64,000 nt of DNA from Photobacterium angustum (GCF_002954615.1 NZ_MSCJ01000003.1:744001-808000), one strand, 5' to 3'; counted from the first letter of the stretch, positions 16,527 through 25,944 are shown. Notes: generated by a model from the letters alone, not told the origin. Program-made: numbers and translations.

Positions 16527-16708
16527 TTTGTTCTCCTTATTTTAGGTTAACTTTTTAGCCTTATTATAATATTTATGATGAAAATTCAGTTTCACTATTA
16601 TTGGTAAACATAGTTTTCTGGAGTGAGTTATCACACCACTTGAAAGCTATTCTTAATATCGTATGCAGTGTGTTATCTCAAACAAAATGTATAGGTTATT
16701 ACTTTTTA

Positions 16709-17815
16709 CTAAGCAGCAATATAACAATTTCGTCCTGATTTTTTTGCATCGTATAAATTGTGGTCTGCTTTTTCTATAAATTGCGTTGAACGTTGGCTTT
16801 CTTCATAAGTCGTTATACCTTGACTGATTGTCACGAGATGACTTGTTTGAGAGGCGGGATGATCTATAGCTACTTTAGCTAAGTTTTCCTGAATACGTTG
16901 TGCGACTAAAATGGCACCATCAAGGTTGGTATTTGGTAGCAAAACGACAAATTCTTCTCCACCGAAACGAGAAACACTATCTATACCTCGAAGCAAGCTT
17001 GCATCAATCACTTTTGCGACTAATTTTAAACACTCATCCCCCGCAATATGACCTTGACTGTCGTTAAATGTTTTAAAGTGATCAATATCAATTAATATCA
17101 AAGACAATGGGATATGTAAGCGTCGGGTATTTTTAATCTGCTTTTCAAGTTCAATTTGGAAAAAACGGCGATTTTTAATTTGAGTTAATTGATCATGAGA
17201 AGCGAGTTGATTTAATTCTTTTAGTAAACGTTTATTCTCATGCTCTTGTTGAACACGGTTACTGAACCAGCGATATAGCACGCGACGCCCAGATTCAATA
17301 ATGATGAGAGTGATCATAAACTTTTCAAACGAGAACAGTAATGTTAAGTGCTCATCTTTGACTGTTATCCAAGTGCTCAAAGTAAGTATTGGTGTTACCG
17401 CTAAATATAAGGCATTTCGATAGGTGTAAAATCCAAGTAATGCCACCATAGTCGTCAGGTTGGCTAATACTTCAGAGAGTAAAGTGAATTGTGCATAAAG
17501 CCCTAAGATTAAGATAGTTGCTCCCCAACTCAATCCATAGGTGAAACTATAAAAGGCACTTATTAAGCGATAATTTGTTGGTTCAGCACTGCGATTAAAA
17601 TAAATCAACCCAAAACCAGAAAGTATCATTTGCCAAGTAAACTGTGCTGTTAATAAGAATGATACATCAGAGTCATTAGTGAAATGATTGAGCCATAATG
17701 TGACTAACATTAAAGCTAAGATCATCAGAGAGATCTTAGATGACCATAAAAAACCAATACGAAGGTTTTTATAGGTTACTTTATTGATTCGCTGTGTAAG
17801 TGTTAAGCCATCCAT
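16709..17815 (-). CDS. Membrane-anchored GGDEF diguanylate cyclase
   Basis: A 368-residue protein with about six N-terminal membrane helices (residues 20-185), a short linker helix, then a GGDEF domain. The catalytic loop RFGGEEF is intact and RGID, the RxxD inhibitory site, sits five residues before it. It also carries LIDIDHFKTFND near residue 239 and the GIT stretch at the end. It should make c-di-GMP from two GTP and be subject to product inhibition. The membrane part resembles no sensory module I recognise. It is the only GGDEF protein in the window and lies close to vpsR, whose product responds to c-di-GMP. Confidence 0.93.
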   Translation of the reverse strand: MDGLTLTQRINKVTYKNLRIGFLWSSKISLMILALMLVTLWLNHFTNDSDVSFLLTAQFTWQMILSGFGLIYFNRSAEPTNYRLISAFYSFTYGLSWGATILILGLYAQFTLLSEVLANLTTMVALLGFYTYRNALYLAVTPILTLSTWITVKDEHLTLLFSFEKFMITLIIIESGRRVLYRWFSNRVQQEHENKRLLKELNQLASHDQLTQIKNRRFFQIELEKQIKNTRRLHIPLSLILIDIDHFKTFNDSQGHIAGDECLKLVAKVIDASLLRGIDSVSRFGGEEFVVLLPNTNLDGAILVAQRIQENLAKVAIDHPASQTSHLVTISQGITTYEESQRSTQFIEKADHNLYDAKKSGRNCYIAA

Positions 17816-18143
17816 TAAATATTCAAATCAGCCTTGTAAAAAGTGTTAAGCAGTCTACTTCATTCAGCAGAAAAGCAAGAATTTTTTCTCACTATTTTTA
17901 GTTAAATACCAAATAATTTTATTGACAATTGTATATGTAAATTTGATTTTTTAAAGAATTTTGTGACGTATCAAACGCATCGCTCGGATCGTAATCTCTC
18001 TTAAAAACAAATTGATTTGGATCAATGTTTGTTTTCCGAAAATCTCGCCTAATACCCACATCTTGTTGTTACGTGTATACCGAATACCTATATTTTGTGT
18101 TTACGTGACACTGTAATGAATATTGTATATTTAGGAGCCTGGT
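17816..18143. other. Divergent regulatory region between the GGDEF gene and nrdD
   Basis: About 330 bases holding both promoters. The right half contains the FNR site described separately. A weaker NrdR-box-like stretch, TACCTATATTTTGTGT at 18085-18100, matches 12 of 16 positions of the consensus and lies 43 bases before nrdD; I could not find a convincing second copy. Confidence 0.4.
18012..18025 (+). promoter_or_regulatory. FNR binding site upstream of nrdD
   Basis: TTGATTTGGATCAA is a perfect FNR palindrome (TTGAT-N4-ATCAA). It lies about 118 bases before the nrdD start, in position to activate the anaerobic reductase gene when oxygen is absent. FNR activation of nrdDG is established in E. 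coli. Confidence 0.9.
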
Positions 18144-20270
18144 GTGAAACTTGTTGTGATTAAGCGTGATGGCTGCCGTGTACCTTTCGAAATGCAACGC
18201 ATTAAAGAAGCGGTAATGGGTGCAGCTAAGTCAATTAATGACATGGATATGAGTGAAGTGGATGCAATGTCTGTTGCTGAAGCGACATTAGCTCAATTCC
18301 AACATGCTGAAGAAGTAGATATTCACGCTATCCAGGACGCTGTTGAGAACCAGTTGATGGTTGGCCCTCACAAAACAGTTGCCCGTGCCTATATTGAATA
18401 TCGTCATGATCGCGATATTGCACGTGAAAAGAAAAGTCGCCTAAATAACGAAATTCGGGGTTTGATTGAGCAAAGCAATGCGTCTTTACTTAATGAGAAC
18501 GCGAACAAAGACAGTAAAGTGATCCCAACTCAGCGTGATTTACTGGCTGGTATTGTTGCTAAACACTACGCGACTCAACATTTGTTGCCGCGTGACATTG
18601 TTAAAGCACATGAGTGTGGTGATATTCACTTCCATGATCTGGATTATTCTCCTTTCTTCCCTATGTTTAACTGTATGCTGATTGATTTAAACGGCATGTT
18701 GACCCATGGTTTTAAAATGGGTAACGCAGAGATTGATACTCCTAAATCTATTTCTACCGCAACAGCAGTTACAGCTCAGATCATTGCGCAAGTAGCAAGC
18801 CACATCTACGGTGGAACAACCATCAACCGTATTGATGAGGTATTAGCACCTTACGTTACTGTTAGTTATGAAAAGCATTTAGAAGTAGCAAAAGAGTGGG
18901 GCATTGAAGACCCAATTGCTTTTGCTAATGCACGCACAGAAAAAGAATGTTATGACGCATTCCAATCACTTGAGTATGAAGTAAACACATTACATACCGC
19001 AAATGGTCAAACACCATTTGTTACGTTCGGTTTTGGTTTAGGTACATCTTGGGAATCACGTATGATCCAAGAGTCTATCTTGAAAAACCGTATTGCGGGT
19101 TTGGGGAAAAACCATAAGACGGCAGTATTCCCTAAGCTTGTGTTTGCTATTAAAGATGGCTTAAACCATAAACAAGATGACGCGAACTACGATATTAAGC
19201 AATTGGCGTTAGAGTGTGCTTCTAAGCGCATGTACCCAGACATTTTGAACTATGACAAGTTAGTTGAAGTAACGGGTTCATTCAAAACGCCGATGGGTTG
19301 TCGTAGCTTCCTTGGTCCTTATGAAGAAAATGGTGAGTTGATCCACGAAGGCCGTAATAACCTTGGTGTTGTAAGTATCAACCTTCCTCGTATTGCATTA
19401 GAAGCAAAAGGTGATGAAGCGCGTTTCTTTGCATTATTGGATGAGCGTTTGGCTTTATCACGTCGCGCACTTGATGCCCGTATTTCTCGCCTTGACGGTG
19501 TGAAAGCACGCGTTGCTCCAATTTTATATATGGAAGGAGCATGTGGTGTACGCTTAAAAGAAGATGATGACATATCAGAAATCTTCAAAAATGGTCGTGC
19601 ATCTATTTCGCTTGGCTACATTGGTATTCATGAAACGGTGAATGCACTTTATGGCAACGACACGCATGTATACGATAGTGAAGAGCTACGCCAAAAAGCG
19701 GTTGCCATTGTTCAGCGTTTACGCGATGCAACAGATGCATGGAAGAAAGAAACTGGTTATGGCTTTAGCTTATACAGTACGCCAAGTGAAAACTTATGTA
19801 GCCGTTTCTGTGCAATTGATACTAAAGAATTTGGTGTTGTTGCTGGTGTGACGGACAAAGGCTACTACACAAATAGCTTCCACCTAGATGTTGAAAAGAA
19901 AGTAAACCCATACGATAAAATTGACTTTGAGATGGCTTACCCTGATATCGCGAATGGTGGCTTCATCTGTTACGGTGAATACCCAAATATTCAACATAAC
20001 CTTGAAGCATTAGAAGATGTATGGGATTACAGCTACTCGCGTGTTCCTTATTACGGTACAAATACACCCATTGATGAGTGCTATGAATGTGGCTTTACTG
20101 GTGAGTTTGACTGTACAAGTAAAGGTTTTACATGTCCTAAATGTGGTAACCACGAGCCATCAAAGGTATCAGTAACACGCCGTGTATGTGGTTACTTAGG
20201 TAGCCCTGACGCACGCCCGTTTAACTTCGGTAAACAAGAAGAAGTGAAGCGTCGTGTTAAACACATGTAA
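18144..20270 (+). CDS. nrdD: Anaerobic ribonucleoside-triphosphate reductase, class III
   Basis: A full-length (708 aa) glycyl-radical enzyme that reduces NTPs to dNTPs without oxygen, using formate as reductant. An ATP-cone allosteric domain opens the protein (VIKRDGCRVPFEMQRI). Near the C-terminus four zinc cysteines (CYECG and CPKCG) precede the glycyl-radical motif RVCGYLG. The GTG start has AGGAG six bases upstream. A perfect FNR site lies in its promoter region. The activase nrdG follows after a 105-base gap that contains a hairpin terminator, so readthrough or a second promoter must supply nrdG. Confidence 0.97.
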   Translation: MKLVVIKRDGCRVPFEMQRIKEAVMGAAKSINDMDMSEVDAMSVAEATLAQFQHAEEVDIHAIQDAVENQLMVGPHKTVARAYIEYRHDRDIAREKKSRLNNEIRGLIEQSNASLLNENANKDSKVIPTQRDLLAGIVAKHYATQHLLPRDIVKAHECGDIHFHDLDYSPFFPMFNCMLIDLNGMLTHGFKMGNAEIDTPKSISTATAVTAQIIAQVASHIYGGTTINRIDEVLAPYVTVSYEKHLEVAKEWGIEDPIAFANARTEKECYDAFQSLEYEVNTLHTANGQTPFVTFGFGLGTSWESRMIQESILKNRIAGLGKNHKTAVFPKLVFAIKDGLNHKQDDANYDIKQLALECASKRMYPDILNYDKLVEVTGSFKTPMGCRSFLGPYEENGELIHEGRNNLGVVSINLPRIALEAKGDEARFFALLDERLALSRRALDARISRLDGVKARVAPILYMEGACGVRLKEDDDISEIFKNGRASISLGYIGIHETVNALYGNDTHVYDSEELRQKAVAIVQRLRDATDAWKKETGYGFSLYSTPSENLCSRFCAIDTKEFGVVAGVTDKGYYTNSFHLDVEKKVNPYDKIDFEMAYPDIANGGFICYGEYPNIQHNLEALEDVWDYSYSRVPYYGTNTPIDECYECGFTGEFDCTSKGFTCPKCGNHEPSKVSVTRRVCGYLGSPDARPFNFGKQEEVKRRVKHM

Positions 20271-20300
20271 CTTCTATTTGAGTGCATAGTGTAATGAGAT

Positions 20301-20325
20301 AAAAGTGCCTGAGAGGGCACTTTTT
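20301..20325 (+). terminator. Hairpin terminator between nrdD and nrdG
   Basis: AAAAGTGCC and GGCACTTTTT form a nine-base-pair stem with a six-base loop followed by a T-rich tract. It would attenuate transcription into nrdG and could set the NrdD:NrdG ratio. Confidence 0.8.
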
Positions 20326-20375
20326 CTTTTTAAGATTATTATTTAATAAATAACTAGAGAGTGTAGGTGACCAAT

Positions 20376-20852
20376 ATGAATTATCACAACTATTACCCTG
20401 TCGATATTGTTAATGGGCCGGGCACTCGTGCAAGTTTGTTTGTTTCAGGTTGTATTCATCAGTGCCGAGGTTGTTATAACCAGAGTACATGGCGATTAGA
20501 CGCAGGACATTTCTTTAGCCAAGAGATGGAAGATCAGATCATTAATGATTTGAACGATACTAGAATTAAACGCCGTGGTTTGTCTTTATCTGGGGGCGAT
20601 CCGTTACACCCAAAGAATGTGCCTGCTATTTTAAAGTTGGTAAAACGTGTCCGTAGTGAATGTATTGGTAAAGATATTTGGTTATGGACGGGGTACACGT
20701 TCGCTGAGTTAACTGAGCAGCAACAGGAAATTGTTGATTTTATCGACGTGCTTGTTGATGGCAAATACGAAGAAGCAAAACGAGATCCTTCTTTGGTATG
20801 GCGTGGTAGTGAGAATCAAGTTATCCACTACTTAAATAAAAAAGAAGTATAG
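20376..20852 (+). CDS. nrdG: Anaerobic NTP reductase activating protein (radical SAM)
   Basis: A 158-residue radical SAM activase that installs the glycyl radical in NrdD. The cluster motif CIHQCRGCYN (CxxxCxxC) is near residue 26 and the SAM-binding LSGGDPL near 70. The start ATG at 20376 has AGGTGA five bases upstream; a GTG nine bases earlier overlaps that site and is less likely. Downstream of nrdD, as usual, but separated by a terminator hairpin. Confidence 0.96.
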   Translation: MNYHNYYPVDIVNGPGTRASLFVSGCIHQCRGCYNQSTWRLDAGHFFSQEMEDQIINDLNDTRIKRRGLSLSGGDPLHPKNVPAILKLVKRVRSECIGKDIWLWTGYTFAELTEQQQEIVDFIDVLVDGKYEEAKRDPSLVWRGSENQVIHYLNKKEV

Positions 20853-21383
20853 CGAAAATTTCATAATAATTTGACGTAATGTCGTAATTCACTGATTGTT
20901 TACAAATTCCACTGTATGAAAAGCACACGAAAAGTGTGTTTTTTCACAGTGTTAGTAAAGTTATCCACTGTTTCTGTGTATAAGTATGGGAAAAGGCAGT
21001 GCATGATTTTCCCCATGCCTTATTAGCGAGAATACGTTTAAAACATGTCAACGTATTTCACATCTAAATTATTACCAGCTCAGTTGCATATTGTTGTTTT
21101 CCCCTTATTCTTTGAGATACCACTCTAAAGAGTGTAAGAAACATAATTTTTCAACAATCTCTTACATGTTTTGTGTGAAGTGATAGGTAGCACAGTATTT
21201 TATAAATTTTCAGTTATGATAAGCTGATAGGATTGATAGTATAATTTACTGAAAAATAATAATAAGTTAGCGTTGTTCGTGATGATTGAGTTGATGTTAT
21301 CAACACGAATGTTGGTATTGAATAGTGAAATACAAGCAGCATTGAGCTGATAGTATTAATCATAATTAAATAAGAAAATAGTT
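20853..21383. other. Long intergenic region between nrdG and the EIIC-EAL gene
   Basis: About 530 bases. The left end holds the nrdG terminator. The right end contains two similar AT-rich stretches beginning AGCTGATAG (near 21222 and 21346), which could be operator repeats for the EIIC-EAL promoter. No coding region or recognised RNA seen. Confidence 0.4.
20921..20945 (+). terminator. Probable terminator of nrdG
   Basis: GCACAC and GTGTGT pair around GAAAA, followed by TTTTTTC. Confidence 0.65.
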
Positions 21384-23471
21384 ATGACTGTTTACAGAGT
21401 AATGTCAGAGCTCTCGTCGAATAAATATCTCGTTGCTGTTTCAAATGTCTTTATCATGGCCTTACCGCTGGCATTAATCTCGACGTTTTGTGAACTTATA
21501 GCGATATTCAGCGAACATTACGGCTATGACTCATTAACTGGCACGATAAGGTATGTAGGTGAATCAACGGGTTTGATGTTCCCTATACTGATCAACTTTT
21601 ATCTTGTTACGTACCTCTCTTCTGTAAAACGTATCCCTAAAGGCGTCTCAATAGCCAGTGCATTAACTGTATATTTTGTTGTGTCCTACCAATGGGGCTT
21701 TTTATCGCAAATTATGCCATTACCTAATAGCTTTCCGCTGTCTTTATTAACGGCATATATCACGTGTGAACTCATTTCTCGATTAAAGAAATTTCGTATA
21801 TTTAGAGGCAGTGATCGTGATTCTGTCATCGACAGCTCTGCAAACATGCTACTAGGAGCGATAGTTTCCATTGGTGCATTGATAACATTTAGTCAGCTCA
21901 TTTACTTTGTTGTTAATTCGGTAAGTATTCCATCTTCATTATTACCTTCGCTTGATCCGACCTCTTTTGTTGATGGCCTTATTTATGAGTTATTACGCGG
22001 CGCTTTTTGGTCCGTTGGGATCAATGGCCATAATGTACTTCATATGTATAAAGCCGAACTTTACGATATCACCATGGTAAATATTTCAGCATGGCATAAC
22101 TTTGGTGTAGATCTTAATATTATCAGCACCAATTTTTATGACTTCTTTACGGGCATCGGTGGTAGCGGCAATTTATTGAGCTTAGTAATTTGTATGCTGT
22201 TATTTGCAAAAAGTGAAGGTTATAAAGTATTAGCAAAAGCGTCCCTTATCTTGTGTCTTTTTAACGTCAATGAGCCTGTGCTCTATGGTGTGCCTGTTAT
22301 TTTTAATCCAATCATGATTATTCCTTTTCTTGTAGCACCTGCAATTGGCTTTGTGGTGGCTTATGGGGCGATGTATTGGGGAATTGTGCCACCATTAAGT
22401 GAGATCCAAAGTTGGCTAATGCCTCCTTTACTAAGCGGTTATGTTGCAACGGGAGGTGCTATTTCTGGCGCAATATTACAGGCTGTTATTATTTTAATTG
22501 GTGTCGCGATCTACTATCCATTCTTTAAAGTGATGGATAAGCGAAATCTTGGTATTGGTGTCTCTGATGTCTTTTCCAACCGCTTATTTACCAGTGATGA
22601 GATTGAAGTTAAAACACGTTTAACAAGTTTTATACCGTCTTTACATCAAAATTTAAAAGCACAAAAAGAGATCGAACGGCTGCAAGCAGAAGGGGAGTTT
22701 TTACTCTATTTCCAACCTCAGGTTGATGTGAATACGAACAAGATCATTAGTTTTGAAACACTTATTCGTTATCAAAATAATGATGGGAAAATTTTACCGC
22801 CGACGTTTTTATCCGCCTTTAATCAATTAGGGTTAATGCCTGATTTAGATTATTGGGTTTTTGACAAAGCATTACGTGCTGGCGAACGATTTGCGAAAGT
22901 GAATGAGAACATTAGATTATCGATAAATATCTCACCAGATACTGTGTTATCGAAAAATTTTGTCCAAACGATTAAAACACATATTGAAGAGAGCTCGCTG
23001 TCATTTTCTCAAATCGAAATTGAGATCACTGAAGAATTATTGGTTCAAAATGAAGCCGATGTTGCGAAAGTTATCGATCAATTACATGAATTAGGTATTG
23101 CAGTTGCGTTAGATGATTTTGGTACGGGTTATTCATCACTGGCTTATTTATCACGCTTTGATTTTGATAAAGTAAAAATAGATAGAACACTCGTACTTAA
23201 CTTGGAAACACAGCGAGGCAAAGATCTGTTTAGCTTAGCTGTACAACTCGGTAAGATCACCAATGCTGAGATTGTTGTTGAAGGGGTAGAGCATCTAAAA
23301 GAAGTTGAATTTGTTCAATCTGTGGGGGTGCGTTATATTCAAGGTTTTTATTACTACCGACCAATGTCGCAACAAGATATTTTTGCTAATGACTTATTAC
23401 AAGACTTTGTTTCCAATAACGATATAAATAATGATCTGACAATCAAGAAGGTAACAACTACCGAGGTATAG
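21384..23471 (+). CDS. PTS EIIC (lactose/cellobiose-type) fused to c-di-GMP EAL phosphodiesterase
   Basis: Residues 1 to about 390 form a multi-helix PTS EIIC domain of the cellobiose/lactose class, including the conserved NVNEPVLYGVPVIFNP segment near residue 297. Residues from about 430 form an EAL domain: SFETLIR (in place of EALLR, with the metal-binding Glu kept), NISPD, EIEITEE, DDFGTGYSSL, KIDRTLV and EGVEHLKEVE. All main metal and catalytic positions seem present, so it is probably an active phosphodiesterase. No EIIA or EIIB domain is fused or adjacent. The likely role is to sense a sugar or PTS state at the membrane and change c-di-GMP; this coupling is inference. Confidence 0.9.
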   Translation: MTVYRVMSELSSNKYLVAVSNVFIMALPLALISTFCELIAIFSEHYGYDSLTGTIRYVGESTGLMFPILINFYLVTYLSSVKRIPKGVSIASALTVYFVVSYQWGFLSQIMPLPNSFPLSLLTAYITCELISRLKKFRIFRGSDRDSVIDSSANMLLGAIVSIGALITFSQLIYFVVNSVSIPSSLLPSLDPTSFVDGLIYELLRGAFWSVGINGHNVLHMYKAELYDITMVNISAWHNFGVDLNIISTNFYDFFTGIGGSGNLLSLVICMLLFAKSEGYKVLAKASLILCLFNVNEPVLYGVPVIFNPIMIIPFLVAPAIGFVVAYGAMYWGIVPPLSEIQSWLMPPLLSGYVATGGAISGAILQAVIILIGVAIYYPFFKVMDKRNLGIGVSDVFSNRLFTSDEIEVKTRLTSFIPSLHQNLKAQKEIERLQAEGEFLLYFQPQVDVNTNKIISFETLIRYQNNDGKILPPTFLSAFNQLGLMPDLDYWVFDKALRAGERFAKVNENIRLSINISPDTVLSKNFVQTIKTHIEESSLSFSQIEIEITEELLVQNEADVAKVIDQLHELGIAVALDDFGTGYSSLAYLSRFDFDKVKIDRTLVLNLETQRGKDLFSLAVQLGKITNAEIVVEGVEHLKEVEFVQSVGVRYIQGFYYYRPMSQQDIFANDLLQDFVSNNDINNDLTIKKVTTTEV

Positions 23472-23576
23472 TTTAGTGGTGACGGATTTTTAAATAATAC
23501 CGTGTTGTTTAAGCTTCCATCTTAAAAGGATATACGGTAAATTTCGTATCCATTTTTATGCTCTACTGGGGACGTT

Positions 23577-23840
23577 ATGTCACGCACTATTATCTATACC
23601 TACAAAAATGAAGAAAAAGAGCTTATTTTTTCATTTGATCAATACCGTAATATTCATGAAGCGGTAGCTGCTGCAGAAGGTATCGACTTAACGTCATTTC
23701 TAAAAATGGAATTGCAAGTTGAAGCAGTTTCAAATTCAAGTAAAGCTGCCCGTGACTATCGTGATAGTTATTTTCGTAAGCTAGGCTTTGGTAAAATCGC
23801 TTTAGCGAAAAAAGAAAATCGCGGTGTTGGCCAAAAATAG
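23577..23840 (+). CDS. Small conserved protein, possibly DUF2960 family
   Basis: An 87-residue soluble protein. MSRTIIYTYKNEEKEL, then IHEAVAAAEGIDLTSFLKME and RDSYFRKLGFGKIALAK, fit from memory a short Vibrionaceae-restricted family (DUF2960). GGGGAC precedes the ATG. No catalytic or binding motif is evident and no function is known. Confidence 0.65.
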   Translation: MSRTIIYTYKNEEKELIFSFDQYRNIHEAVAAAEGIDLTSFLKMELQVEAVSNSSKAARDYRDSYFRKLGFGKIALAKKENRGVGQK

Positions 23841-23854
23841 TTGGCAAGTAAACG

Positions 23855-23886
23855 AAAAAAGCTGGCTATAATCGCCAGCTTTTTTG
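23855..23886. terminator. Bidirectional terminator
   Basis: AAAAAAGCTGGC and GCCAGCTTTTTT with a seven-base loop, flanked by A and T runs on each side, placed between two converging genes. Confidence 0.88.
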
Positions 23887-23902
23887 TTTTTACTGATTGT
23901 TG

Positions 23903-24271
23903 TTATAGCTCATTATATTTTTTCGCTGATCCATAACATTTCTCAATTGGATATTTATCAGCATTTTTGATTATCTTTTTCTGACAAGCCTCTAAAATAT
24001 CCACGTCGCACTTATCCGCTAGTCGAACTAGGTACATCATCACATCCGCAATTTCTTCTTCTAATTGCCGCTTTTTTTCTACTGAAAGGTGTTGGCTTTG
24101 CTCGGGTGTTAACCATTGAAAAATTTCTGTTAATTCACCTACTTCACCACTTAAGGCCATCACTAAGTTTTTAGGGGTATGGAACTGATCCCAATTGCGC
24201 TGTATTGCAAATTGACGGAGTTGTTTTTGTAGTTGGTGTAGCTCAGATTTTGTAGATGGGTTTGATAGCAT
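23903..24271 (-). CDS. MazG-like nucleotide pyrophosphohydrolase
   Basis: A 122-residue all-alpha NTP pyrophosphatase. The metal-binding pattern is visible as GEVGELTEIFQW near residue 41 and EEEIADVMMYLVRLAD near 71, with NADKYP near 105. Members hydrolyse (d)NTPs such as dCTP or damaged nucleotides to the monophosphate and PPi, cleaning the nucleotide pool. Its length fits the short single-domain MazG-like (RS21-C6/dCTPase) group rather than full MazG. It shares the terminator with the converging small gene. Confidence 0.88.
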   Translation of the reverse strand: MLSNPSTKSELHQLQKQLRQFAIQRNWDQFHTPKNLVMALSGEVGELTEIFQWLTPEQSQHLSVEKKRQLEEEIADVMMYLVRLADKCDVDILEACQKKIIKNADKYPIEKCYGSAKKYNEL

Positions 24272-24310
24272 GATAAAACGTTCTTAGTGGGCAATAATTG
24301 AAGGATAAAC

Positions 24311-24337
24311 AAAAACACCGTACAACGCACGGTGTTT
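24311..24337 (-). terminator. Terminator of rarD
   Basis: AAACACCGT and ACGGTGTTT form a nine-base-pair stem; on the minus strand it is followed by TTTTGTTT. Confidence 0.8.
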
Positions 24338-24353
24338 ACATTTAAGATAATTG

Positions 24354-25259
24354 CTAGTTAGGCAAAGCAACTTTACGTTTTTTATGGAATAAGTTAGGCA
24401 ATGCTTCAAGAGTACAAAAGATCAAACCTGCCCAAATAAGGCTAAAAGTGATCGCCTTAGTATGATCAAAGACCTCACCAAACAAGAACACCGCCAATAA
24501 GAACTGTAATGTTGGCTCAATATATTGCATTAACCCAACCATTGTTAAGCTAGTGCGATTTAGTGCTAAAGCGAAGAAGATTAACGGTGCTACCGTGACT
24601 GGCGCAGAGCCTACATATAATAGGAATGTCGAAGTACCTGATGTTAATGACACACTATCCCCAGAGAAGTAAAGCCACAGCATATAAATTGCAGCAAAGG
24701 GAGTAAGAATAGCGGCTTCAATAGTCACAGAGGTTAACGCATCATATTTTATATACTTTTTGGTTAATCCATAGATAGCAAAAAAGCTTCCCATAAGAAG
24801 AGACAACCAAGGTAATTCACCGTACTGCCAGACTTGATAAGCAATGCCTAAGATAGCCAGAACCACAGCGATTACTTGAGCTTTAGTGAGTTTTTCTCTT
24901 AAGAAAAACATACCTAAGGCAATAGCAAATAATGGATTAATAAAATAACCAAGACTAGCGGCAAGCACTTCACCGTGGGTAATCGCCCAGGTAAAAGCAT
25001 ACCAAGACACACTCATAATACAGCCAGCGATACCGCACATGAAGAATGACTTTTTATCTGCTAATAGCTCAGTAACGTTAGGTAAAGGGCGTTTAAGCAG
25101 TAGCATGACTAATAACATTACAGGGACTGAAAAAATAAGTCTTAGTGCGAGTAATTCATTAATATTGGCTTGTGGCAAGAACTGATAATACAGAGGGAGG
25201 ATTCCCCAAAGTACAAAAGAAAATGCCGCCAGAACATTTCCAGCATGACGAGATTGCAT
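24354..25259 (-). CDS. rarD: EamA family transporter RarD
   Basis: A 301-residue, ten-helix inner-membrane protein of the DMT superfamily. The start (AAFSFVLWGILPLYYQFLP) and the LGYFINPLFAIALGMFFLREKLT segment near residue 105 are typical of RarD. The name comes from chloramphenicol-sensitivity phenotypes, but the physiological substrate is unknown. It is a single gene with its own terminator. Confidence 0.9.
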   Translation of the reverse strand: MQSRHAGNVLAAFSFVLWGILPLYYQFLPQANINELLALRLIFSVPVMLLVMLLLKRPLPNVTELLADKKSFFMCGIAGCIMSVSWYAFTWAITHGEVLAASLGYFINPLFAIALGMFFLREKLTKAQVIAVVLAILGIAYQVWQYGELPWLSLLMGSFFAIYGLTKKYIKYDALTSVTIEAAILTPFAAIYMLWLYFSGDSVSLTSGTSTFLLYVGSAPVTVAPLIFFALALNRTSLTMVGLMQYIEPTLQFLLAVFLFGEVFDHTKAITFSLIWAGLIFCTLEALPNLFHKKRKVALPN

Positions 25260-25533
25260 TGATTGACCTAACAGTAAAGTGTAAATGTTTGATGTAATGT
25301 GTTAGCAAGATTTTGCTATATCGGGCGGAACAGAATGAACCTAGACGATAATCGCGACATTCTGTCATTGTATGGGTATATGTCAATATTATTTTATCTC
25401 TATATAGCATAAAAATATAAACAATATTTAATCACTGTTTATTCTGTTTTTTGTTAAACTTCATGGGTTAGAGTGCTGTGGTGATATAAGCTATGGTTGC
25501 TTGCCATTTAGGTTTACAACTGAGAGAAAATAG

Positions 25534-25887
25534 ATGACTAAATTAACGTCAGATATCCAAGCTAACAAATTAATGTTTGTTGAAGAAACACAAAATACAC
25601 GTATTGTTTGGAGCCTTCGTAATGAAGAAGGTGATTGGCTATCTGTTGCTTCATCTGAGTTTGAAGATTCGGAAGTAATGCCATTCTGGTCAAATGAAGA
25701 AGATGCGAAAGCGCAATGTGCTGATGAGTGGGATGAGTTCCAACCAAGTGAATTGCCACTAGATATTTTCTTAGAAGATTGGATGATCACATTAGCTGAA
25801 GACGGTGTTCTTGTTGGTTTGAACTGGAACGAAAATCTTGAAGGTGTGGAAGTTGAGCCTAGCGATGTTGCTAAGCTTTACATCTAA
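25534..25887 (+). CDS. DUF2750 family protein
   Basis: A 117-residue acidic protein with the family pattern TRIVWSLRNEEGDW, SEVMPFWSNEEDAKAQC and a final EDGVLVGLNWNENLEGVEVEP. It is a distant relative of the DUF2750 gene at 11751-12143. Function unknown. Its stop lies within a 13-base tandem repeat (TAAGCTTTACATC twice), and it shares a perfect 15-base hairpin terminator with the converging plsC. Confidence 0.75.
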   Translation: MTKLTSDIQANKLMFVEETQNTRIVWSLRNEEGDWLSVASSEFEDSEVMPFWSNEEDAKAQCADEWDEFQPSELPLDIFLEDWMITLAEDGVLVGLNWNENLEGVEVEPSDVAKLYI

Positions 25888-25906
25888 GCTTTACATCGTT
25901 GATACA

Positions 25907-25944
25907 AATTACACCCAATGAAAGTCATTGGGTGTAATTATTTT
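25907..25944. terminator. Bidirectional terminator between DUF2750 gene and plsC
   Basis: A perfect 15-base-pair stem, AATTACACCCAATGA and its complement, with a three-base loop and AT-rich flanks. Confidence 0.85.

Noticed and set aside
20821..20969. Two TTATCCACT sequences resembling DnaA boxes, 140 bases apart
   Set aside because: One lies inside nrdG, there is no AT-rich unwinding element or replication gene nearby, and two partial boxes are expected by chance.
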